Shown: piece after piece, positions 1-8,444 of the stretch | Layout: each line of letters opens with the position of its first letter | How positions within the stretch are numbered: the first letter of the stretch is position 1 | Assembly (NCBI GenBank): GCA_016936495.1 | Contig: JAFGXT010000329.1 | Span: 1-35,536, forward strand | Direction of reading: 5' to 3' | Source of the DNA: Victivallales bacterium | Lineage (GTDB): Bacteria > Verrucomicrobiota > Lentisphaeria > Victivallales > SZUA-371 | DNA length: 35,536 bases | Made by a program: the position numbers and the translations under genes | The notes under the pieces: model-generated | Databases searched by the model: none | What the model saw: the letters and a program-made list of their open reading frames with translations, nothing else | What the model was told of the DNA's origin: nothing

Positions 1-931
1 GTTCTTTTTCCAGTCCTTGACGAAGCGGCATGAAATTTTCCTGTTTGAGTCCAGCCACCCGGAGGATTTTGGAGTTGTCCACGACGCGGTCAAACAGTCT
101 GTCATAAGCGAGCTGGTAACGAGCGCCCTGAGTTCCGCCCATGATTTCCAGATAATCTTCGGTGCTTGCCGCCACATATTCAAGTCCGATAATTTCCTTG
201 TAGTATTCTGCGATTTCACCCCAAGTGCGATGTTCGGCGGTTGCCAGGGTGAAGGCTTCTCCATAAGCGCCGGGATTAAGCACCAACCCCGCAAACATTT
301 GCGCCACATCCCCCGCCCAGCTCATGGTAGCCTGTACGGAAAGCGCTGCTTCAGGAAGCACTAGCGGCAAGCCTTTTAAAGCCCGTGCCACAACGACCGG
401 CGCTTCCAGAGTCACCAGTTGATAACGGAATTTTGAGTAGGTGATAGCCGGTCTGACAATCGTCCAGTTATTGTATTTAGAATTCCGCAGGACATCTTCA
501 CCACGTGCTTTGAACAGGGAATAGTCATCGGTGGCAAGAAAATCTTTATCCTTGGAATTATCCAGCAAGCGGGGCGATGTTTCGGTAATCGGTATTTCCA
601 CCCCGTCATATACGCGGTAAGTAGACAAATAAAAGTAATGATTGGTATTTTGAAGCAGCAGTTCATAGCGTTCGTTGAACTCATTACCCGGATACATCAG
701 GAAGTCGACGATCACGTCAAATCCTTCTTTCAGTAATTCCTTAAGATATTCAATATCTTTGCCATTGGCTTTGACGTAGCTGATAAGCGGATTGTTGGAA
801 ACGACCTCATCCCAGGAGATGACTTTGACTTCATAACCTCTGGCGGCGAGTTCCGGCACCAGATATACGCCCATTGCGCCGGTGCCGCCGAGCACTAACG
901 CTTTACGCCCGTTTGATTCAATTTTGCTCAT
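1..931 (-). CDS. NAD-dependent epimerase/dehydratase family protein (3' end beyond window)
   Basis: Open from an ATG at 931 to the window edge (310 codons, no stop), so the C-terminus is missing. The protein begins MSKIESNGRKALVLGGTGAMG, the glycine-rich GGTGxxG loop of an extended SDR Rossmann fold, and continues with a YLSTYRVYDG segment and a TIVRPAITY segment. These match the YxSxxxVY and xRPxxxYG patterns of NAD-dependent sugar epimerases and dehydratases. The substrate cannot be read from sequence. It is transcribed after the dehydrogenase at 958-1977 with a 26-base gap, so the two probably form one operon, possibly controlled by the divergent LacI regulator. The family is well supported; the specific reaction is unknown. 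Confidence 0.85.
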   Translation of the reverse strand, partial: MSKIESNGRKALVLGGTGAMGVYLVPELAARGYEVKVISWDEVVSNNPLISYVKANGKDIEYLKELLKEGFDVIVDFLMYPGNEFNERYELLLQNTNHYFYLSTYRVYDGVEIPITETSPRLLDNSKDKDFLATDDYSLFKARGEDVLRNSKYNNWTIVRPAITYSKFRYQLVTLEAPVVVARALKGLPLVLPEAALSVQATMSWAGDVAQMFAGLVLNPGAYGEAFTLATAEHRTWGEIAEYYKEIIGLEYVAASTEDYLEIMGGTQGARYQLAYDRLFDRVVDNSKILRVAGLKQENFMPLRQGLEKE

Positions 932-957
932 GGTAATTTTTCCTGTAATATTTCAAC

Positions 958-1977
958 TTATTTGATTTTACGCCAGTCAAAGACAATGCCTAGTGGTGGA
1001 TTGTTGTTTTCGGCGAGACGGGCATAGACGTCATGCGCCGCTTCCGGGGAAACTATTTCTGAAATAAGCGGACGGGTCTGGATCTTACCTGCCGCCACCA
1101 GTCTGAGAAAAGTACGATAATCGTCATGCTCAGTCCAGCGTCCGGGAGCGGATTCCTGTTTGGCGCGGGTGGAAGTATGAGCTCCAATCAGCGATACGCC
1201 GCGGCGATGAACATATTTGTAAAAATCTATCGGTACATCGGATATCCGGGTGCAACCCAGCAGTGAAATACGCCCTTCCCAGGCAATGTACTCCAATGCC
1301 TGCTGCAACGCCGCAGCCGAACCGGTTACCTCCACCACCGCATCCGGTCCCCTGCCGCCGGTCGCCGCTTTGACCTTGTCAATAAACCCGTCCTCGGCTG
1401 GAGAGAATGCCGCCGAAGCTCCCAGCTTCAATGCCAGTTCACGCCGAACCGGATCAAGGTCTGACACTACCACCGGAACGGCTCCAGAAAGATTTGCCAG
1501 CTGCAACGCGAAAACGCCGAGAATTCCCATTCCCGCTATCATAACCGATTCACCCAGCTCTATCTTCAGCTTGCGTACTCCCAGCAATGAAAACGATACG
1601 ATATTAGCAAACGCCGCGTCAAGTGAATCTATGGAATCGTCTTCTATTTTCAGTACCGATGGCGCTTTCTTCACCAGATGAGAACGATGTCCGCCCCACG
1701 CGATGACCGCGCGGTCGCCTATATTCAGATTGGTAACGGCTTTGCCCATGGCGACCACCCGTCCGGCTCCGCAGTAACCGGGATAATGCGGAAAACTTCC
1801 TCCTTCTTCTCCGGTCTGAGTGTTGGGCATACCCATCAAATTGGCGCGCTCCGTGCCCGCGCTGACGACGCTGTAATCGGTTTCCAGCAGCACTTCATCA
1901 TCTTTAAGCTGTGGTATTTCAAACTCTTTCAGCACGGCATTGCCGACGGACTCGAATTCGATATAGTAACCAGTCAT
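958..1977 (-). CDS. Medium-chain (zinc-type) dehydrogenase, atypical, likely no catalytic zinc
   Basis: A 339-residue MDR-superfamily oxidoreductase. The GroES-like N-terminal domain is followed by a Rossmann domain with GMGILG at residues 149-154 and an acidic SDLD at 172-175, which suggests NAD(H) preference. Where classical zinc alcohol dehydrogenases have CGxCGTD and GHE, this protein has SAGTERAN (39-46) and PGYCGAG (66-72), so the usual catalytic-zinc Cys and His/Glu are not in place. The SAGTER signature occurs in a subgroup of MDR proteins that act on sugars or pigments. The partner epimerase follows on the same strand and a LacI regulator is divergent, which points to sugar or sugar-acid oxidation. 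That role is inferred. Confidence 0.85.
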   Translation of the reverse strand: MTGYYIEFESVGNAVLKEFEIPQLKDDEVLLETDYSVVSAGTERANLMGMPNTQTGEEGGSFPHYPGYCGAGRVVAMGKAVTNLNIGDRAVIAWGGHRSHLVKKAPSVLKIEDDSIDSLDAAFANIVSFSLLGVRKLKIELGESVMIAGMGILGVFALQLANLSGAVPVVVSDLDPVRRELALKLGASAAFSPAEDGFIDKVKAATGGRGPDAVVEVTGSAAALQQALEYIAWEGRISLLGCTRISDVPIDFYKYVHRRGVSLIGAHTSTRAKQESAPGRWTEHDDYRTFLRLVAAGKIQTRPLISEIVSPEAAHDVYARLAENNNPPLGIVFDWRKIK

Positions 1978-2084
1978 TATGACTTTCTCCTGTTCATTGT
2001 TGCATTACCTTGATTATAAGGTCTGATCGCGCCTCTGACAAGCCCGATTACATATGAATAATGAAAAGCTTAATGAAAGATATA

Positions 2085-2113
2085 TTGATTTTCTACAATT
2101 ATTGCGTTATATT
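2085..2113 (+). promoter_or_regulatory. Putative sigma70-type promoter of the LacI-family gene
   Basis: TTGATT (2085-2090) is separated by exactly 17 bases from TATATT (2108-2113), close to the TTGACA/TATAAT consensus. The lacI-type ATG lies 32 bases downstream with AAGGGA just ahead of it. The site lies in the 168-base divergent region, where an autoregulatory operator would also be expected, but I could not identify a convincing palindrome. Confidence 0.55.
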
Positions 2114-2145
2114 GGAAATGAATCAATTTAAGGGAAAGTCTCAAC

Positions 2146-3102
2146 ATGAAGTTACAGGAAATAGCCGCGTTGGCGGGAGTGTCTCCGGCGACGGTGTCGC
2201 GGGTGTTCAGTCATCATCCGAATATCAGAAGTGAAGTAAGGGAACATGTTTTTGCCATTGCCCGTAAGCATGGTTATCATCCGCGTCTGTCCACCAAGCA
2301 GCGCAATGTGGTCATAATCATGCCGGGAGATCAGATATACCCTATTCGCAATTGTCTGGAAATGGTGATGATGGCTTTGACGCTGGTGTTGCCCCGGCGT
2401 GGTTTTCGCATCGAGGTTCTGCCGCAGGACAATATTGAACGTTTGGACAGCATTCAATTTTGCGGCGCGGTAGCCATTGGTGCGGAGCCAGGCGATTTCA
2501 AACGCTGGTCGGAGCGTTTTTCCGCCCCCTTGGTAATGATTGACCGCGAGGCTCCGCCACATTGCTCAAATGTTTACTCAGTGCGTTCCGATGAAACTCA
2601 GGGCATGGAGCTGGCAATTAATCATTTTTATGAACGCGGTTGCCGTAGAATCGGTTGCATCGTCTATGGCGCACCCGGCGTCGGCAATGCCGACGTCCGC
2701 CGCGCGGCGATCGCTCATGCCCTGCGCTTGCGGAAACTGCCGTATTCCGATTCTTTGATCCAGCTGGGCTCCGATGAATCTTATGTGGAGATAATCGGCA
2801 AGTTGCTTAAACAGAATATCGATGGTCTGTTTTGTCCGGGTGGCAACGCGGGAATAGTAACCGCCTATGCGTTGTCTTTATTCAACCGACGGGTGCCGGA
2901 AGACATTTCGCTGATCGCGTCGGAGCATAAACTTTTTTCCCGCTATGCTACACCGCCGCAGACGACGATAACACAGGATCACATCGGACTGGCGGAACTC
3001 ACCGCCGACGTTATCGAGACTTTTCCAGAAAGACCAGACCCGACGCGACGTTCCGTTCTGCCCTACAGCTTGATTGTCCGCGACAGCGTAAAATCCAACT
3101 GA
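2146..3102 (+). CDS. LacI/GalR-family transcriptional regulator
   Basis: 318 residues. Residues 1-47 are a typical LacI DNA-binding head: KLQEIAALAGVSPATVSRVF forms the helix-turn-helix, followed by a degenerate hinge (GYHPR). The rest resembles a periplasmic-binding-protein-like sensor domain, with ATRAIGC-like (RRIGCIVYG) and DISLIASE segments where GalR-type proteins have RRIAFI and DVSVIGFD. It probably binds a sugar or derivative and represses the divergent epimerase/dehydrogenase pair, by analogy with other divergent LacI genes. The length is slightly short for the family (about 330-340). The start is supported by a purine-rich SD at 2130-2135. Confidence 0.9.
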   Translation: MKLQEIAALAGVSPATVSRVFSHHPNIRSEVREHVFAIARKHGYHPRLSTKQRNVVIIMPGDQIYPIRNCLEMVMMALTLVLPRRGFRIEVLPQDNIERLDSIQFCGAVAIGAEPGDFKRWSERFSAPLVMIDREAPPHCSNVYSVRSDETQGMELAINHFYERGCRRIGCIVYGAPGVGNADVRRAAIAHALRLRKLPYSDSLIQLGSDESYVEIIGKLLKQNIDGLFCPGGNAGIVTAYALSLFNRRVPEDISLIASEHKLFSRYATPPQTTITQDHIGLAELTADVIETFPERPDPTRRSVLPYSLIVRDSVKSN

Positions 3103-3191
3103 CGTTATTTTCTGGTTAAAGACGGACTGTCTGCATGCGAGGCAAGCGCGAATTTTATCAAAAAGTCGTAAAATTACCGACGGCATAAGGG

Positions 3192-3207
3192 TTTTTCATT
3201 TGAAAAA
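3192..3207. repeat. 16-bp near-perfect palindrome upstream of efp
   Basis: TTTTTCA (3192-3198) and TGAAAAA (3201-3207) are exact reverse complements separated by two T residues. It lies 68 bases before the efp start, in the 172-base gap after the LacI gene. It could be an operator or part of a terminator, but it has no GC-rich stem. Function is unknown. Confidence 0.35.
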
Positions 3208-3274
3208 TACAAAAAATGGTGTATTCCTAAAAGGCTTATTTTTACGTTAAATCATTATATTTACAGGAGTTAGT

Positions 3275-3841
3275 ATGTTCAGTACATCAGATTTGAGAAA
3301 AGGTTTAAAAATAGAGATCGACGGTCAGCCCTGGGTCATCACCGAATTTGAATTCTGCAAACCCGGCAAAGGTACCGCTCTGTATCGTTGCAAAATGAAA
3401 AACATGATCACTGGCGGCGGCTCAGAAAAAACATACCGTCCATCCGATAAGATCGACAAGCCTGATCTCTCAGAAAGCGAAACTTATTATTCATATGCCG
3501 ATGGCGATTTCTTTGTTTTCAGTGATTCCGAAACTTATGAAGAGCTCCGTGTACACAAAGAAAAAATGGGCGATAAAGCTTATTTCCTGCTTGAAGAATC
3601 CATGTGCAAAATTCTTTTCTTCAATGGCGAACCTATTGACATAGAACTGCCAAACTTTATTGAAAAACAGATCATTGAAACAGAACCCGGCGCGCGTGGC
3701 GACACCGCCACCAATGTGACCAAACCCGCGACTTTAGACAATGGCTATGAATTACAGGTGCCGCTGTTCATCAATCAGGGCGATGTCATCAAGATCGACA
3801 CTCGAACAGGAGATTATGTCGAGCGTGTCAATAAAGCCTGA
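3275..3841 (+). CDS. efp: Translation elongation factor P
   Basis: 188 residues, the normal EF-P length. EF-P binds between the ribosomal P and E sites and relieves stalling at polyproline stretches. The KOW-like N-terminal domain carries the modification loop KPGKGTALYR, with the acceptor lysine at residue 32, equivalent to Lys34 of E. coli. The C-terminal OB domains end with the usual GDVIKIDTRTGDYVERV motif. An AGGAG SD at 3265-3269 precedes the ATG. The next gene encodes EpmA, the enzyme that beta-lysylates this loop lysine, so this is a lysylated-type EF-P. It overlaps the start of epmA by 26 bases. Confidence 0.97.
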   Translation: MFSTSDLRKGLKIEIDGQPWVITEFEFCKPGKGTALYRCKMKNMITGGGSEKTYRPSDKIDKPDLSESETYYSYADGDFFVFSDSETYEELRVHKEKMGDKAYFLLEESMCKILFFNGEPIDIELPNFIEKQIIETEPGARGDTATNVTKPATLDNGYELQVPLFINQGDVIKIDTRTGDYVERVNKA

Positions 3842-4760
3842 TATAATCAGACGGCTTGAAGCAGTGAGACCTCGCCTGGCGATTCGGGCGGGGCTTATTT
3901 CCACGATCAGAGCTTTTTTTTCCGCTAATGGCTTTCTTGAGCTGAACACCCCTGTGGTGATAAAAGCTCCCGCTCCCGAAGAATACATAGAAGCTCCTCC
4001 CGGTGGAGGAGGTTTTCTGCGCAGTTCACCTGAACTTGAAATGAAATGTATGCTTGCCGCCGGATACGAAAAGATATTTCAAATAGGCGCGTGTTTCCGT
4101 CAAGGCGAATATGGTCGTAAGCATCGCCCTGAATTCACCATGCTTGAATGGTATGAATGCGGTGCCGGTTATATGGATTTGGCGCGTTTTACTGAAAACA
4201 TGTTATGTTCCGTGGCGCATACCCTGTGCGGAGGTTCCAGCTTGCAATTCAACGGGCATAACGTGAATCTGACCGGTGCGTGGGAGTACCTCAGTGTCGG
4301 CGATGCCTTTAATAAATATGCCGGCACTGACATGTATGAAGCACTTAAAAACGATTCTTTTGACGAGCTTATGGTACTTGAAATAGAACCGCGCCTGGGC
4401 TTGGACAGACCTGTTTTCCTGTTTGACTATCCTGCCGAAAGAGCCGCATTGGCCCGGTTGAAACCTGATAATGAGAACGTGGCGGAGCGCTGGGAGTTGT
4501 ATGTCGGCGGACTTGAACTGGCAAACGCGTTTTCGGAACTTACCTGTCGGGAGGAGCAGCGTCGACGTTTTGCCGCCAGCCGCACCTGGCGCGCCGCCGA
4601 AGGCTATGCTGAATATCCGCAGAATGATGATTTCTTTGCCGCGCTTGACTATGGAATACCTGAATCTTCAGGTTGCGCTCTGGGCATTGACCGCCTGGCA
4701 ATGGTTTTTTGCGACGCTGATGATATTTCAGAAGTAACATTCCCCGTCGATCAAACTTGA
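3816..4760 (+). CDS. epmA: Elongation factor P--(R)-beta-lysine ligase
   Basis: 314 residues from the ATG at 3816, close to E. coli EpmA (about 325). It is a class II LysRS-like catalytic domain without the N-terminal anticodon-binding domain. Motif 2 is visible as FRQGEYGRKHRPEFTMLEWY and motif 3 as SGCALGIDRLAM. The Ala in GCALG, where true LysRS has Gly, is characteristic of EpmA/GenX. It attaches (R)-beta-lysine to the EF-P loop lysine. The start overlaps efp by 26 bases and uses AGGAG at 3808-3812, inside the efp coding region. The spacing to ATG is only 3 bases, so GTG at 3825 is an alternative start. The aminomutase EpmB is not in this window. Confidence 0.95.
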   Translation: MSSVSIKPDIIRRLEAVRPRLAIRAGLISTIRAFFSANGFLELNTPVVIKAPAPEEYIEAPPGGGGFLRSSPELEMKCMLAAGYEKIFQIGACFRQGEYGRKHRPEFTMLEWYECGAGYMDLARFTENMLCSVAHTLCGGSSLQFNGHNVNLTGAWEYLSVGDAFNKYAGTDMYEALKNDSFDELMVLEIEPRLGLDRPVFLFDYPAERAALARLKPDNENVAERWELYVGGLELANAFSELTCREEQRRRFAASRTWRAAEGYAEYPQNDDFFAALDYGIPESSGCALGIDRLAMVFCDADDISEVTFPVDQT

Positions 4761-4804
4761 ATTAAATCACTTTACCAAGTACATTTATAAGGAAATCATC
4801 ATAT

Positions 4805-5512
4805 ATGGACGAATTTATTATGGAACAGAACTCCTATCACGCAGTCATTGATCTCTCTGGTGCAGAAGCGGCTTTCGCCGTTAATACCGGAGCCGGTACT
4901 GCACCGCTACTGCTCGAATATAAGACTATGCGTGGCAGGAGCGCTTCATTATTGCTGGAATGGATACAGCAATGTCTGGCTCAGCACCAGCTTAAGCCCG
5001 GTCATATCAGTCGCTGGACTGTTGGTTCCGGTCCAGGAAGCTTTACCGGATTGAGAATAGCCGCCTCATTGGTCGGCGGGCTCATTTTTAACAAGGACAA
5101 TGTGAAGGCGCGTTCTCTGCCCTCGGCTCTTGGTCTTGCTGCCGGGATAAATCCCGGCATCGGAGAAAAGACGGCGTTGCTGTTTGACGGCAGAAATAAC
5201 GAGATGCTGCTTTTCGGTACCGTCAATGAAGACGGACAGCTCAAGGCCGACGGTGCAACTGAAGTATTGGACGGCAGTTCCGCAGCCGGATATTGTGCCG
5301 GATATGACCGTCTTGCCGCTTTGGAGCATGACCGCCAGGCGTTGGAAAAGTTGTTGGACAAAGATTTGTTCGGTCGGGTGGAGTTTCTTGAACGGTTGCC
5401 TGTTGAACAAATGTTGGATATTCCATCTGATAACTGGGATAATGATCTTACCGCGCTGGTATATATCCGGCAGGCGGTATTTGTCAAGCCGCTGATGGCA
5501 AATACACTTTAG
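4805..5512 (+). CDS. tsaB: tRNA threonylcarbamoyladenosine biosynthesis protein TsaB
   Basis: 235 residues. The family hallmark GPGSFTGLRIA sits near residue 77, after an ASKHA-type N-terminus (VIDLSGAEAAFAV). TsaB is the inactive ASKHA partner that dimerises with TsaD and, with TsaE, transfers threonylcarbamoyl to A37 of ANN-decoding tRNAs. A TAAGGAA SD at 4788-4794 precedes the chosen ATG; an internal Met at 4820 is a less likely start. It follows epmA by 44 bases, so the operon groups two translation-fidelity functions. The C-terminal half is divergent, as is usual for TsaB. Confidence 0.93.
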   Translation: MDEFIMEQNSYHAVIDLSGAEAAFAVNTGAGTAPLLLEYKTMRGRSASLLLEWIQQCLAQHQLKPGHISRWTVGSGPGSFTGLRIAASLVGGLIFNKDNVKARSLPSALGLAAGINPGIGEKTALLFDGRNNEMLLFGTVNEDGQLKADGATEVLDGSSAAGYCAGYDRLAALEHDRQALEKLLDKDLFGRVEFLERLPVEQMLDIPSDNWDNDLTALVYIRQAVFVKPLMANTL

Positions 5513-5537
5513 ACCCGGCAGAGGGTAGGGCAGGAAA

Positions 5538-6263
5538 ATGGAAACTCAGAAGGAAAATAAAGAGCCGGAAGTTAAACCCGGTTCAAAAGCCCGTAAAATC
5601 ATTTTTTGTTTTTGTGCGCTGATCATACTGCTTATTCTCACCGCGCTGGTGTTGGCGTCGGTTATTTCCGCTAAGGTGATCTCCCGGACTCCGGTTGGCA
5701 ATAAAAACGTTTTTGAGCCTGACATGCGGTTGTTCATCGCTTTGCAAAAGAAGCTCAACCCTTTGCAGGATATGATATTCACTTGCAAGCCGGAAGATCA
5801 TTATGAAATCACTCTCAGTGACGCCGAGGTTAACTTTATAGTCAATAACGTGAAGCTTATGGGGGCTGGCAGCGGCGCTCTTTCCGCATTGGCAGGCGCT
5901 TCCAAGGTCAAATGGCCCGAGTCATTAAACATTGTTTTTGTCGATGGCTGGTTTAATTGCGAATACTCGTACAAGATGCCAGTGAACAGTCCTTTCGGGC
6001 AATTCGTGAATATTTCCGGGCGTGTTCAGCCGCAGATGAAAGACGGAGTCATTGATTTTTATCTGGAGGATATACGCACCGGAACTCTGGGCTTTCCGCG
6101 GGATATGATCAAAGACAGTATTTCAGACGTTTTGGAGGACAAGCTCAGGGCGGTGGAATTATTCCGTTCAATAGTTATGGATCTGTATGTGAATGACGCA
6201 GGGATGTTGACGGTAAAAATCCGTCCTTATGCCATTCGTGAATACCTGACCGGACGCCTTTAA
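5538..6263 (+). CDS. Membrane-anchored protein of unknown function (YpmS/DUF2140-like features)
   Basis: 241 residues. A charged cytoplasmic N-terminus (about 20 residues, Lys/Glu-rich) precedes one hydrophobic segment at about residues 21-45 (IIFCFCALIILLILTALVLA). The remaining ~195 residues should be extracytoplasmic. The pattern TLSDAEVNFIVNN followed by a beta-rich domain recalls YpmS/DUF2140 proteins (TLTDxDLNxLL), but the match is weak. It is the last gene of the efp-epmA-tsaB run (25-base gap, GCAGGAAA just before the ATG). Its stop codon overlaps the stop of the convergent amidohydrolase gene. No function can be assigned. Confidence 0.75.
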   Translation: METQKENKEPEVKPGSKARKIIFCFCALIILLILTALVLASVISAKVISRTPVGNKNVFEPDMRLFIALQKKLNPLQDMIFTCKPEDHYEITLSDAEVNFIVNNVKLMGAGSGALSALAGASKVKWPESLNIVFVDGWFNCEYSYKMPVNSPFGQFVNISGRVQPQMKDGVIDFYLEDIRTGTLGFPRDMIKDSISDVLEDKLRAVELFRSIVMDLYVNDAGMLTVKIRPYAIREYLTGRL

Positions 6264-7048
6264 TTCAATTTCAGAAGTGCGGCAGCATTGTTGCAGGTGA
6301 TGTTGGCATATTCATCGTCGGTTAATCCCAGTTCGCCTACTTTTTTCAGGCTCTCGCTTTGATCGCGCCAAGGGGCATCGGTGCCGAAAAGCACTCTCTC
6401 CGAACCATGCCGCCGGATGAGTTTTACCAGTAGCGCGTCATCGACCAGTCCCGGTACAAAAGACATATCCAGATATAACGGCAATCCGATAAGATGCCGC
6501 TCCACTTCATCCCAGAGCCCCCAGGATCCCATATGTGCCAGCACCAGGGTCAAGTCCGGGAAACGACGGTGGAATGCCGCCAGTGACGCCGGATTGGATT
6601 TTGGCGGCGGTTTAAATGCAATGTCTTCGCCTGCGTGAGTGAGCAAAAACAATCCCTGTTCTATACAAGCCTCCCATATCGGTTCAAGGCGTGTTTCATC
6701 AAAGGAAAAAGACTGATATTCCGGGTGCATCTTGATGCCTTTGAGTCCCAGCGATTTTATCCATGCCAAGGTCTTTGCCGGATCCGGGTCATCGGGATGT
6801 ATGGAGCCAAGCGAAAATACAGGCGCAGAGTTGTTTTTTGCCGCCCAGGCGTTTACTCCACGGGTATTATCGGGAGAAGTGACCAAAGGCAAGTTCAACG
6901 CAAGGTCGATTCCCGCGGTTTTCATGGAAGCGCATAACCCGGATATGGTTCCATCAAAAGAACAATCCAAGCCCAGCGGGCCGACTGCGTCGATAGCTCT
7001 CGACGCAATCTTATCCGGGTAACAATGAGTATGGAAGTCAATAATCAT
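6260..7048 (-). CDS. Amidohydrolase-family TIM-barrel metal-dependent hydrolase
   Basis: 262 residues. The N-terminus MIIDFHTHCYP has the HxH metal-binding pair at residues 6 and 8. Further family motifs follow in order: GIKMHPEYQ, LLTHAGED, LVLAHMGSWG and VLFGTDAPW, giving the histidines and final aspartate expected of the Amidohydro_2 group (uracil-5-carboxylate or amino-muconate decarboxylase-like and related hydrolases). The substrate is unknown. The SDR gene at 7076-8206 lies 27 bases upstream on the same strand, so co-transcription is likely. The two stop codons with the convergent upstream gene share the TTAA at 6260-6263. Confidence 0.88.
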   Translation of the reverse strand: MIIDFHTHCYPDKIASRAIDAVGPLGLDCSFDGTISGLCASMKTAGIDLALNLPLVTSPDNTRGVNAWAAKNNSAPVFSLGSIHPDDPDPAKTLAWIKSLGLKGIKMHPEYQSFSFDETRLEPIWEACIEQGLFLLTHAGEDIAFKPPPKSNPASLAAFHRRFPDLTLVLAHMGSWGLWDEVERHLIGLPLYLDMSFVPGLVDDALLVKLIRRHGSERVLFGTDAPWRDQSESLKKVGELGLTDDEYANITCNNAAALLKLN

Positions 7049-7075
7049 AATTATCCGGTTGCAGGCGCTCCGGGA

Positions 7076-8206
7076 TCAGAGCTTTTGAAGCCATTCCACA
7101 TTCGGGAAGAATGATTTGAGGAATTGTTTCATAATGATGCCCAGATGCTCATCATCGAAATCCCAAGCGATAAATTCCTCACCGAGTGCTTCTATGACAT
7201 TGCTCTGGTCAAAAGTTATCTGAGAGGAATAGTAAGGCAGCAGATCGCCGATCATTCTGCCGATAAGTTTTTCATCGGGAGTGAGGTCGTTTGCCTTGTC
7301 AACCACGCTTATCCCCTTGATTCTCAGTGTGTCGCCGATGTTCTTCGCGATGGAATGTACTGATACAGGGCTGTTGCCGGTGAGGTGGTAAGTCTTATTG
7401 CATACCGGCTTGAAAAATAGCTTGCAAATCGCTCGCTGCACGTAGTCAATCGGTACAAAATAGATGCGCTCAGAGGGGAAAGTCTGGAAACGTATCTGCA
7501 TATCCATCCAATCAAGCGGATCAAGATTGTGTTTTGAGCACTGATGTTTTTTTACCTTTGCCAGAAATTCAAGAATGCGGTAAAATGCCAGAGGACGACG
7601 GACTTTGCCATCTGAGAGTCTGCCCACGATAATCGACGGACGATAGATGGTATATTTGAAACCGGAGTCTCTAACCAGACCTTCGGCATTGAACTTACTC
7701 ATTTCATAATTGTTGTTGAAACCAGAATCAACCAGCTCATCTTCTTTGGCTACGCCGATCTTCTTCCCTGCTACATAAGCGGTGCTTACATAGTGGAATT
7801 CCCTGACATTGAGCCGCTTTGCCAGCTCAATCATGTTTTTGGTGCCCTGGTAATTGATGTTGTAAGTACGCCTGTCAGCATCTTTTCCCAGATTCACGTC
7901 CGCGGCGCAATGGAACATAATGTCCACATCCTGCATGAAGTCCAGTTGCATCAGTTCATCAATGTTGCCATCAAGCACATTGCCTTCGATCACGTCGATG
8001 CGCGACAGCACTTCGTCGGCTCTTTCCGGAACATGATCAAAAGCGCATTGTTCTCTGATTACCGCTTCAATACGTTCTCTCGCGGAAAACGCGGAATTAG
8101 GGCGGCACAACGTTACAATTCTATAATCTTTCTTGTCTGATAAAATCGTAGTTGTAAAGGCACTACCCACCAAACCGGTCATTCCGGTCAAAAATATTTT
8201 AGTCAT
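7076..8206 (-). CDS. SDR-family oxidoreductase, thioester-reductase / NAD-binding_4 type
   Basis: 376 residues. The N-terminal TGMTGLVG (7-14) is the NAD(P)-binding glycine motif. Further motifs are DVIEGNVLDG, FHCAADVN, FHYVSTAYVAG and NNYEMSKFNAE (the YxxxK catalytic pair), then YRPSIIVG. This combination is that of extended SDRs of the Male-sterility/thioester reductase type, which reduce acyl-CoA or acyl-carrier-protein thioesters, but substrate identity cannot be deduced. There is a ~120-residue C-terminal region beyond the Rossmann core. A CCGGAG SD (complement of 8212-8217) lies 5 bases from the ATG. It probably heads a two-gene operon with the amidohydrolase. Confidence 0.85.
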   Translation of the reverse strand: MTKIFLTGMTGLVGSAFTTTILSDKKDYRIVTLCRPNSAFSARERIEAVIREQCAFDHVPERADEVLSRIDVIEGNVLDGNIDELMQLDFMQDVDIMFHCAADVNLGKDADRRTYNINYQGTKNMIELAKRLNVREFHYVSTAYVAGKKIGVAKEDELVDSGFNNNYEMSKFNAEGLVRDSGFKYTIYRPSIIVGRLSDGKVRRPLAFYRILEFLAKVKKHQCSKHNLDPLDWMDMQIRFQTFPSERIYFVPIDYVQRAICKLFFKPVCNKTYHLTGNSPVSVHSIAKNIGDTLRIKGISVVDKANDLTPDEKLIGRMIGDLLPYYSSQITFDQSNVIEALGEEFIAWDFDDEHLGIIMKQFLKSFFPNVEWLQKL

Positions 8207-8237
8207 TATTACTCCGGTTTACACTCGTTCCTAAAAA

Positions 8238-8266
8238 AAATTGTCTGCAACTTACAGCCTTGTCAA
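8238..8266 (-). promoter_or_regulatory. Putative promoter of the SDR/amidohydrolase operon
   Basis: Reading the minus strand, a perfect TTGACA -35 (complement of 8261-8266) is followed 17 bases later by a weak CAATTT -10 (8238-8243), 31 bases before the SDR start. The -10 is poor, so confidence rests on the -35 and its position. Confidence 0.4.
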
Positions 8267-8444
8267 GTTTTTAAAACCAATATGGTTTATACATGCAAAT
8301 ACAGAAGCTATATTTTAGTGCTCCAAATGGGATTTACAAATCCGCAACGGCAATTTTAAGGCTTTTAATCATAATTATCTACAAATCAGTCTCAAAAAAC
8401 ACATTCATCGTTTAAAATAAATGTTTTGCCGGAAGCTTTTTGAT

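Noticed and set aside
3741-3815. N-terminal extension of EpmA
   Set aside because: The extra 25 residues are the out-of-frame tail of efp and have no family match; ATG 3816 has an SD and gives the normal EpmA length.
5002-5487. Long minus-strand reading frames over tsaB
   Set aside because: They are antisense shadows of a well-identified gene with no SD or family features.
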